Under the pieces are notes generated by a model. That model was given only the letters and a program-made list of their open reading frames with translations. It had not been told where the DNA came from and did not search any database. A DNA stretch of 64,000 bases from Pelecanus crispus. Taxonomy: Eukaryota; Chordata; Aves; Pelecaniformes; Pelecanidae. This document shows, piece after piece, positions 54,618 to 64,000 of the stretch. Numbering within the stretch: position 1 is the first letter of the stretch; each line of letters starts with the position of its first letter. The stretch covers positions 103,040,765 to 103,104,764 of the forward strand of contig NC_134644.1 in the NCBI RefSeq assembly GCF_030463565.1, in the 5' to 3' direction. A program made the translations under genes and the position numbers.

Positions 54618-56985
54618 GTATGTCTTTAATATATCTTAACTAACTTTGGCTATAAAGTAGGTTTAGTCTCTCTTTTGGGAAACAAATAATGGAAAACGTT
54701 TAGAATTGGTCCGTTCCTGTAAGAACGGTGATGTTCATCTCTAGAAGACTGTTTAATGGAGAAGGTTATTTCACAGGTTATGAACACCCACTGAAGTCAT
54801 GTTAGTGATGGAAGAAAAAGAAGGGGCTGTTTGTATTTCAGGAGACAGGGTGGATCACCATCAGTCTTGCACTGTCATGTACATAGTACATTTTCTCAAT
54901 CTAAAACTAATTTCTTTACATACATACATGTACATAATGTGTATTTAAAAACATTAATAAACTACGTGGGATTGTGATTCTGATCACGATCCCAAACAAT
55001 CTTTTCATAATAGGGTTTTTGTTGGTTTTGAACTGCTCTGCATATCAGCTGTAGGGTCAGTGTGTGTGTAATTTATGATAAGAGCAGCAGCATGAAAGTA
55101 GTTAATGTTAAGAATATGTTTTTAGCAGTTACTGTTATTAAGTCATTTAAAATCCAAATGTATGCTATTTGCCATATAATTTACTGTGACCTCTTAGGGT
55201 TCAGGTTAGGACTGAATTTACAAAATTAAAAATTTTGTTTCACTGTTTTGCTGTTTGTTTTTAAAGATGATCTTGAGCTGAACCATTGCTTAAATATTAT
55301 ATGACAAAATAAATTTTCTGACAGTCTTTTCTGCCCACTATCTACTTGTTATCTGCATTTCACTCTGGGATATGTGTAAAAAGTGTTTGTTCCTTTGTAA
55401 TGTTTGATCTTGAAAGAAAATTTTTGGCTTAAGGAACAGTATTTCAAAGTAATTTTCATAAAGGTATGCAGTGAGATGTTTAAAAATTGCTCTTCCTAGT
55501 TAGAGTAGAGACCAAGAAGGGCTTTGTGGGGAGTTGCTGGCACAAACTCAGGGATGTTTAACAAGAGATGTCTCAGTTGCAAGAAGAGATGTTTTTAACA
55601 TTATGATGTTTCTAACATGGGCTGGTGTTTAGTGCAAACCGAAGGTCATTTGCAGCACGGCCAACTCTCGTAACAAAAAAGTTACAAGACACACAAAAAA
55701 AATCATAACCCCCTTTCCATGTGTGACAATCTTAATTTGAAAAGTGGATGGATATCTCCAAAATTTATGGCAATCATCAGCTTCTAAGGTTTTTCTACTT
55801 AGTCTTAGAAAGTGGACATGTCCTGTTTCCCAGGGTTGATTTACAGGCACTTTCCTGCTTTTCTGTCTGTCTCTCCTTTCCCTCATGTTCTAGCTGTATG
55901 AAATGCAGCTGAAAAATGAACATCAACAAGTGCAAAGAACTTGGTATGGATCATGGTCTTCTGACTGATGTCAGTGAAGATTTATTAATTGCTTCTGTGT
56001 GTCTGCCAGTACCGTGTTTTAATTTATCCTTTGGCAGCAATTATTTTTCTTTCTCATCATCCTGTGGCTTGTCCTTGCTCAGGAACACTAACAACAGTTA
56101 TCTCCAGCTTCTTGCTTCCCTGGGACTCTCTCACTCAAATTTTAGGCAGAAGTTGAAAGGCAGCACATAGCAAAGAAATGACGTAGCTGGCTCTCAGCTT
56201 AGAGATACTGTACAGACATGCGTCCCTATAGCCAGACTTGCTACTTTCTCTATCAATTCTTCTGCATAACACCAAATGCTGTGACTCATATCAATACATG
56301 AGAGTGAGCAGCAATCCATTCCTATGGCTTCTTAGAAAGGGCTCCTTAACTTCATCACACATGAGGGTGGAGAGCTGTTGTGCCATCCCTCCTCTTTCCC
56401 TGCTGTACAGTGCACCTCAACCTCTTCTGGTAGGTCTAAATCCAACTCCTACCACCGCTGCCATCCTCTCATTGCAGCGCCTGTTCTCCAACTTCTTCCT
56501 TCAATCAGGACAAAAAATGTCTCTTGCTGTTCTTTGGATGGATGGCTTTGAATTTGAACATGTGACTATCAGTATTGTAAAAACAGATCTTGAAGGTCTT
56601 GTTTCTGAAGATACTTTGGTGTTGAGACATTTTTCTCCTTCATGAGATTTTCTGGCTCCCTGCCTTTCTAATTCCCATTCAGCCATGTTGACAGCATAGC
56701 AAACAGCCAATAGAGGCAGCACACTGCATCATCTTTGATTGCACAGACACTCTTAAGTCTGGCTTCATCTACCTCCAGTTGGAAATATGTATTTACTAGT
56801 CATTTTGGCCAATTTTGCCTTAGTCTTTGGCCTTCATCCATCTTTGTATTTGTGTGGCCCACTCAGGGACACAGGTGTGCCGCTGTAACAGAGTAGGGGA
56901 AAACTGCAATGCTGTGCACCTTCTTCCAAGTTAACTAATACGAAGTATACACCACACTCATGAGTGCACTGAGGAAGCTCCTTTT
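54618..56985. other. SLC6A19: SLC6A19 intron 1, left part
   Basis: AT-rich intron without recognisable coding exons or repeats. The frame 56238-56645 is open for 135 codons but has no recognised relatives. Confidence 0.55.
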
Positions 56986-56987
56986 TA

Positions 56988-57085
56988 GAATCACAGAATC
57001 ATAGAATCGTTTAGGTTGGAAAAGACCTTTAAGATCATCCAGTCCAACCATTAACCTAACACTACCAAGTCCACCACTAAACCAA
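56988..57085 (-). mobile_element. CR1 LINE 3' end fragment
   Basis: Begins agaatcacagaatcataga and tcgtttaggttggaaaagac, the reverse complement of a CR1 3' end with its tail repeat. It breaks off after about 98 bp (near cactaaaccaattaaggg). A separate, longer CR1 follows at 57157 in the same orientation. Confidence 0.85.
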
Positions 57086-57156
57086 TTAAGGGTAGAGTAA
57101 TAATTTCATGTTTCCTGGCTTGGTGCCTGGAGTATTTTTTAATGAAAGTAAAAACT

Positions 57157-58110
57157 AGGAATCATTAAGGTTGGAAAGGATCTCTAAGATCATCAGTCCA
57201 ACCATCAACCCAACACCACCACGTTGACTAAACCATGTCCCAAAGTGCCACGTCTACCCATTTTTTGAACACTTCCAGGGCTGGTGACTCCACCACCTCT
57301 CTGGGCAGCCTGTTCCAATGCTTGACCACCCTTTCCATGAAGAAATTTTTCCTAATTTCCAACCTAAACCTCCCCTGATGCAGCTTGAGCCCATTTCCTC
57401 TTGTCCTATTGCTAACTACTTGGGAGAAGAGACCAACACCCACCTCACTACAACCTCCTTTCAGGTAGTTGTAGAGAGCGATAAGGTCTCCCCTCAGCCT
57501 CCTCTTCTCCAGACTAAACAACCCCAGTTCCCTCAGCCGCTCCTCATAAGACCTGTGCTCCAGACCCTTCACCAGCTTCGTTGCCCTTCTCTGAACACGC
57601 TCCAGCACCTCAATGTCTTTACTGTAGTGAGGGGCCCAAAACTGGACACAGTATTCCAGGTGCAGCCTCACCAGCGCCGAGGACAGGGGGACAATCACCT
57701 CCCTGCTCCTGCTGGCCACACTACTCCTGATACAAGCCAGGATGCTGTTGGCCTTCTTGGCCACCTGGGCACACTGCTGGCTCATGTTCAGCCAGCTGTT
57801 GTCCAACACACCCAGGTTCTTTTCAGCCAGGCAGCTTTCCAGCCACTCTTCCCCAAGCCTGTAGCATTGCATGGGGTTGTTGTGACCCAAGTGCAGGACC
57901 CGGCACTTGGCCTTGTTGAACCTCATACAACTGGCCTCGGCCCATCAGTCCAGCCTGTCCAGGTCCCTCTGCAGGGCCATCCTACCCTCGAGCAGATCGA
58001 CACTCCCACCCAGTTTGGTGTCATCACTGCAAACTTAGTGAGGGTGCACTCAATCCCTTCATCCAGATCATGGATTCCCCTAGTTTGTCCAGTGCCTCTA
58101 CCCTGGATGG
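57157..58110 (-). mobile_element. CR1 LINE, 5'-truncated, with ORF2 C-terminal part
   Basis: The minus-strand frame 57926-57228 (232 codons, [18 protein letters not shown] to [12 protein letters not shown]) is the C-terminal part of CR1 ORF2. It includes the [20 protein letters not shown] and [14 protein letters not shown] blocks and the [20 protein letters not shown] block, with no internal stop over this stretch. Upstream, the part corresponding to DLDEGIECTLSKFADDTKL continues in another frame (58138-57923), so at least one frameshift separates them, and the FADD box is altered. The 5' end is lost at about 58070-58110, and the 3' tail repeat is reduced. Frame retention suggests a moderately young copy, but it cannot be active. 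Confidence 0.9.
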
Positions 58111-60850
58111 TGTATGTCTTCATACTTTGTGTCTTCAAGATATGTCTTCACTGAATCCTAGGTGCAGAGAATTCTTTTTCACTGGAGATGGAGATTATGC
58201 TGCTCCTCAGTCTGTCTCTGGCATGATTATTTTATAGAATCCTAAAGATCACTTTGGATATGATGGCAGATTATGGCCGTGCATTAAGAGATAGAAAAAA
58301 ATACAGCTATTTACCACACAGTAAATGTCTGCAGGAGATGAGAAAAAGACCTATGTGATCACATAATTAGAGGTTGTCTCATAAGGTGCATGCAGAATCA
58401 AGGTTGCATAGACTACCTCATAAAAATAGTTTCTAATTCCTGAGGGTTGCCTTTACTATCTTAACTTCTTTCTTTTTGAAATATGAGCTATATGGATGAA
58501 TGTTTGGAGTCATTTAGCACAGGTGAGGTCTGGTAGCAAGGGTGTAGTCAGTATTTCAGCAAGGACACTCCCAAAAGAGATTGGATGTCCACCTACTTTG
58601 TGAATCAGTGTTTGCACATTTTATATCCCTCATGAAACATAAACAGACTATAGTGAAGTATAAAATTTACCCTTGCAGTACTTGGACTTCAAGGAAGGCA
58701 GATTTTTTCTCTGCAAATTGACTGTAGTGAAGGTAGCTAGGAACACCGAGTTTATAGATAACTCTTACTTTCAGATGTTTGAACTTAAACCTAGAATTAT
58801 TTGAGGGCTGCTTTTTCCTAGGCACAACACTATGATAGTGTTTTAACACTGTGATACCCAAATATACAAAAAGAATTTGGTGGTTACATAATTTACTTAC
58901 TTTTGTTGTCGTAGATTATGAGTCTGTATTTTAAAAAATGGAATTGTTTACCCCAGTAAAATTTAACTAGATCAAAGCACATTTTATCCTTTTCACATCT
59001 TAAAAGTTGTAAAATACATCATTACCACAGGCGAACTAGATTTCAATATACACACAATGTGAAAACTACGGTGTTTGCCTCAGTCCTTTCACCAGCTTAA
59101 TGAGATTCAAATTTCCTTTCATTTGATAGCTATCTCTGACATTACACATAGCTTTTGTTTAATCTTTATTGAGCAACATGTCATTTAATCAACTGTTAAA
59201 CATTTTTGTTTCATCCCTGATGAGTATTATAAAAAAGAGGGTGTCTATTTAATGTTTAAACCATTCATTAAAAAAAAGTCTTTAAGTCTACAGCTCACAT
59301 ATGTCTGCCGTAAAACTTGGCACTACGTGAGGGAGAACTGTTTCATTTCTGTGTAAGCCACACTGAATGAAGTGACAGTAATGACATCACTGGTACTGGT
59401 ACCCTCACTACAGTTGAGATCTAAGAATATGATAGTACAGAAAAACATCTCTGTCTGAAGTCTACCTGTCTTCCCTTTATGAGGAATTATATGAAAGCAA
59501 TAATAACTTTTTCAATTTTTAGAAACAATTAGATTAAAGAGAGAGTAATAGCTATACAGATGTTCAAACCATATATTAAGTGTTCTGAAATACAGTACTG
59601 AAACAGGACGAGAATCTAATATCTCAGCTGTAAGGTTTTTAGACTGGAAGACTACTCGTTGTTTATATACATCTATAGAGCATTTATTTTCAGATCATTG
59701 GTTTATTTGTTAGGTTTATAAAATTGTGACAGCTTAAAAAGCATTGATTTTTTTTAATGTCCCATACAGCAGCTTTGCAGAGTCATTATCACTTATTTTT
59801 CCATTATAGCTTCTTTCAGAAAGGTTGGGGGGAAATTGAGAGAAATGGAAAATACAGCAGAGTTGGATTTCCGAGCTGGCTGTTAGAATTGAACCCTGGA
59901 AAGAGGAGAACCCAAAAAACAGAAAAAAGTGACATACGTAATTGAGAAATGCCATTTTATTTCTCTTGAAAATATACTAATATTCCTACAGCTAAATATA
60001 GGTAGTTTTACTTATTTGTCCAGTTCTGACATGGCACACCCTGCATTTTAACCTTATCAGAGCTACCGTACTATACGTGACTAGCCCTTCAAGCTAGAAA
60101 TGTTTTAGTTGTATCTGTTTGCATAAGGATAGAGATTCTGCACTGCAGCTGTATACACACACCATGTGCTTTATGTCTCACCCACCTACAAAAGGGGTGG
60201 ACAGAGACCCACCTTCTCCATTTGTGCCCATCCCAGAACCTGAAAATTATTTCCCAGTGATTCTAAGGTAGTGAGGAAGCTGGGGAGCTGTGAGCACAGA
60301 GTTGGACAGCACACCTTTTTCATGTGATAGATGGCTCCACACAGGGCATCCTTTCCTCTTTTTGTGGCTGCGCAAGGAAGGTCATGGAGTCCCTTTATCT
60401 GACTGCTCTGTCAAAGTTGTGTCATGCTTAAAGACTTCTTTTATGACATCTTAATAAAGGTACCTCTGTAAGTATCTCGAGACCTCCGGAAATCTCCTGA
60501 GGTTGATAGAGCCCTTGTGGCATGTCCACCACAGAAGATGGTTCAATTCTGAGAGTCTTGCAGCAAATTTGATGCACCGTGCTGCCCACAGGGAGAGTTG
60601 TGGTGTAGGGACAGTGTTGTTACTGAGTCCCGCTATCTTGGAGGGTGAGGCATGGTGTCTACCCAGACTGCTATAGCTGTGTGAGTGGAGGTGCACTTTG
60701 CATTTAAGGCTTGCAAGAATGTCTCAAGCATGGAAAAAATGGAGGCCAAATCAGAATATCCATCAGCCTGCTTTCTACTGAAAGTGAAAAGTTGGGACTA
60801 CCTTTGAACGATTTCTAAAGGAAATGCTTCATAGGAAACGGCCTGATCTT
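58111..60850. other. SLC6A19: SLC6A19 intron 1, middle part
   Basis: AT-rich, no exon recognised. The right-hand part (60450-60850) may contain the outer end of the DIRS-like fossil that follows. Confidence 0.45.
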
Positions 60851-62660
60851 CTCTCCCTTCTGCTAACAGAGGCAGTAACTACCAAAATAAATATTTTCTT
60901 TGACAGGTATGATAAGAAACAAGTGGTCATAGATTGAAAGGACTATAAAGGCTGTGTATTTCCTTAAGCAACAAGGTCTTTGACCAGAGGGAAAATTTCT
61001 AATCAAGTCCTTAAGCAATCTTACTGTCACCTGATGAAAAAAATGTGACGTGTCTCCATGAGGAGCAAAGATGGTTAAGCAATGCACCTGAGCAGAACTA
61101 ACTGCCAGTCCATTCTTAAGTTTCAAGAGACGATATAAAATCACTGCAAGTTGAGTTTCAAAGGGTGACAAGGCCTTATCCTGAGTGCAAATGAGGAATA
61201 TTTGGATCAGGTAGTTGTACAGATCCATCCTCTGGACTTAATTACCATTGCTGAGGAAAGGGTTTGCCAGAGGGAAGTGAGATTGTGGTACAGCAGAGAC
61301 CTATCCAGCATCCAAAGTGGGACATAAAGAGAAAGGATCCAGATGGAGCAGCCATACAAACTCTGTAGGGTCAGGTTTCAGACTCTTAGGAGGTGTCTTG
61401 GCCTTAAAACAGAGAGAGTACTCTGGAACTAAAAATTGCTGGTATAAACACAATTATCTTGTCCTTATCTCATCTTACCCTCATGAGAGCTCCTGGACAG
61501 AGTATGACAGGAAGGAAACTGTGTGTCAGCCTGACATGAGGTTGGAGCACACAAGGTATTTCTGGCTGCTTGGAGCTCCATGCATTGATAAGTAACTTTG
61601 TCTCTCTGAAAGGCCAGAGGCTCTGGGTGTGGAGGTTGTCCCACTGACCGTCCCATGTAGGAAGGTAGCCATGGGGATGTAAGGGTGATCTCAGATCTCA
61701 ACAGTGAGAGGGCATTCATCACGGACACTGCAAAAATCCTGTTTTCTATGAAAGCAAGAATAAAACAGTTGGGAGAAGTGTTATTCACAGGAATAGGTTG
61801 GGTTATCTGTAGAGAACAAACACTTTGAGTCCAAATCTGCATACACTGCATGTCTAATCAGATGAAGAGGGGCCCTTACGTTCATGTCAGTGCATGTTCC
61901 AGCACAGCTAAACAAGTCCATACAGACAAAATGGGGCAAACCTTTAGAAAGGACAGAAACTGTCTGAAAGGACAGAGGGAGTCAGTTCCTTGCAGTGACC
62001 GAGTCTGACGCAGTTTCAACAAGTCCCAGGACCTCTGCCGGCGTTGGGTAAGACTTTTGCATTGTCAGCAATGACTCCAGGGCACAGGCAGCTGAAGAGT
62101 ACATCACCATTTCTGGCGTAGTTGCCTTTCAGCAGCCAGTTAACAAGGCATGGAGAAAGGACTGCTCCGTTACATCTGACATTAGCAGCTACTGCTGCCA
62201 GTAATTTTGTAGAAGTCCCTGGAGTGGTGGGAAGACAGAGGGGAAGAACCTTGTTTTGGAAATGATCCTAGTCCCTCTAAAACTGAAATATGCCCTATAT
62301 GTTTCACACATTTGTCATGTGAAAATACACGTTCAGAAATACACAAGTCAGGAAGTGATTGCTTTAGCACTGATAACATTTGTGCTACCATGTCTCAGCT
62401 AAGACCACAGTGCTAAATTTGAATTTGCAACTAGAGGAGTTCAGTTTCCTCAAATCTAGGATGGACCACCATTCTTCATTCCTTTCTGGCATTACAAAAT
62501 AGCCACTTTCTTCCAAGGTGAGACAGTACCAGCTTGAGGCTCCTAGATCTAACAGGTAGCTGCTCCCCACTAATGCAAGGCTTTTGTTCTTGCAAGGACT
62601 ACATGGTCTCTGGAAAAGGGAGTGTAGCTGAGATGTGAGAAGTCGGGAAGAAAACAAATG
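60850..62660 (-). mobile_element. DIRS-like tyrosine-recombinase retroelement fossil
   Basis: On the minus strand the parts of a DIRS-type element appear in the family's order. The reverse transcriptase lies at about 62660-62050, with an ILDLRKLN block and a later LLAAVAAN...VNWLLKGN block that resembles the catalytic YLDDWL region. RNase H is at about 61850-61500, with a YMGRSVGQ block and a TYQCMELQAARNTL block. A tyrosine-recombinase N-terminal region is at about 61220-61020, with a KNGLAVSSAQVHCL block and a VTVRLLKDLIRNFP block. It is clearly broken, with several breaks, and old. No terminal repeats were recognised. It is in SLC6A19 intron 1, on the opposite strand. A Ngaro-type relative is the main alternative. 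Confidence 0.6.
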
Positions 62661-64000
62661 GGATACTGTCCTCCTTGGTGACGATGTCTATATTATCCAT
62701 TTCCCAAGGTGATAGACTGACACAGAAGAAAGAGAGGAAGCATCAGCAGAGTTGGAAGTTTAGCAAACTTCTCTACAAATAGCAGTTCATAATAAGCCCC
62801 TCAGTTTTTCACTAATAAAAAATATATCTGAAGTCAGTTACTCTTCTGTCTCTCCTTTGAAGCCTCTTCAGTTTGTGTCTCTGTTTTTACAGTGATAGAT
62901 AGTTTTGAATGCATACAAGATGAGCTACACTGATTTTGAAAAGTGTTAAGTTTTTAGTAAGAAGTTTTTGTGTTGCTAAATGACCTTGCTGAAGTCTGAG
63001 AACATCACTTCTATACAGCTACCTTTGGCAACTGGCTTCAACAAAAAATATATTTGCAGGTGCATCAGTGATTAGTCGTTCAACATGATGTGTGGCATGT
63101 GTATTTTCAAAGTGCTCACCATTTTGAATAGCATTTTATGTATTCAAAACTACTAACTTCGATTAGTAAACTTTAAAAATGTCAATGAAAGACAGGTGAG
63201 TAACTAGTATTATTTGAATTCCACAGGAGTGGAAAGCAAAAAATATAGCTGACCGATTTCATTATAATAGTGGCCACTTGATAGAACAATATGGTTTTCA
63301 GCAGACTTTATTGAAGTTAACAGAAAATGAATGCTTTGCAGCAATGATAATTTCTGATACTCTGGTGTAGACAATGTCAAGAAGATACCCCATGGAGCAG
63401 AAAAGCATGCAGTTCAGATCTTCCAAAAAACACTCAACTGCCTTGAATTCAAACTTATAGTTTCCGTTCTTCAAATTTCCTCTTTCGCTGTTATCTGATT
63501 TTCATTGCATACATGAGGAAAAAATCAGCAAATACTCAAACCTGAACTGTTCACATACTGTTTTGCATTTTTTAAAAAGCATTTATATTATTTGCTGCCT
63601 ATAATTAGGAAGTTAAAGACTTTTTGTAATGACAGACAACCATAATTCTAATATGTAGCAATTTTCAAGTATTTGACTCTGCACTTTGGTATTCCACTGT
63701 GGTGTTATATGTTATCTCCATGTCCGAGGTACAATTTCTTCAGGAAAAAATGAATTTAAAAAGCTTGTCCTATGCTAACCAGCCTTGTCATAATCAACAT
63801 GGTTTGAACCCTGAACTTCAGATCTCTTCAATTCAAACATAAAAGCTGATGAATGCAGTTGCCAGGAAGTTATTGGTTATTTTATGTAGACAGCCGCAGG
63901 CTCCTGCCTAATCTTTCAAGGCATCTTGCTTAGTTCATTCAACTATTTCATATAATTTGCATGATTCACAATTATAAAACCATAATCTTTTGCAGAAAAA
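62661..64000. other. SLC6A19: SLC6A19 intron 1, right edge
   Basis: AT-rich sequence to the end of the window with no exon, repeat or RNA gene that I can support. Confidence 0.5.

Overview
The window looks like bird nuclear DNA, probably from a passerine. It has spliced vertebrate genes with CpG-island promoters, CR1 LINE ends carrying the ATTCTATG-type tail, avian solo LTRs of the TGTCCTGG...ACA type, and one SINE that joins a tRNA-Ile head to a CR1-like tail, an architecture known from passerines (TguSINE1 type). No CRISPR array, operon or other prokaryotic feature is present.

Layout: the extreme left holds only the first coding exon of CHMP5 (minus strand, 3910-3978), with a long first intron running off the left edge. 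Immediately upstream of it, and also on the minus strand, is a complete ten-exon fumarate hydratase gene (FH, coding span 4306-21454; 505 residues by my splicing). Next, again on the minus strand, is a complete fifteen-exon succinate dehydrogenase flavoprotein gene (SDHA, 23017-38597; 665 residues). SDHA is head to head with CCDC127 (plus strand, 39388-40850; 264 residues) across one GC-rich bidirectional promoter. About 13 kb further right the first coding exon of SLC6A19 begins (plus strand, 54416-54617); its next exon is not in the window.

All exon joins for FH, SDHA and CCDC127 were followed base by base. Each keeps frame and every splice site is GT-AG except one GC-AG intron in SDHA (intron 14). 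Succinate dehydrogenase and fumarase catalyse consecutive TCA-cycle steps (succinate to fumarate to malate). Here their genes are neighbours in the same orientation with only about 1.3 kb between them. In human, CHMP5, FH and the SDHA-CCDC127-SLC6A19 group are on three different chromosomes (9p, 1q, 5p), so the window spans two synteny junctions, or else an assembly join.

The intergenic and intronic DNA between CCDC127 and the right edge holds several fossils. These are an R2-like LINE outside ribosomal DNA (about 46.1-47.65 kb), a decayed CR1-type LINE (52.5-53.3 kb), two CR1 copies (57.0-58.1 kb) and a DIRS-like tyrosine-recombinase retroelement remnant (about 60.85-62.66 kb, minus strand). 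Solo LTRs of one family lie at 2611-3166 and 16909-17499, with a related internal module alone at 5619-5755.
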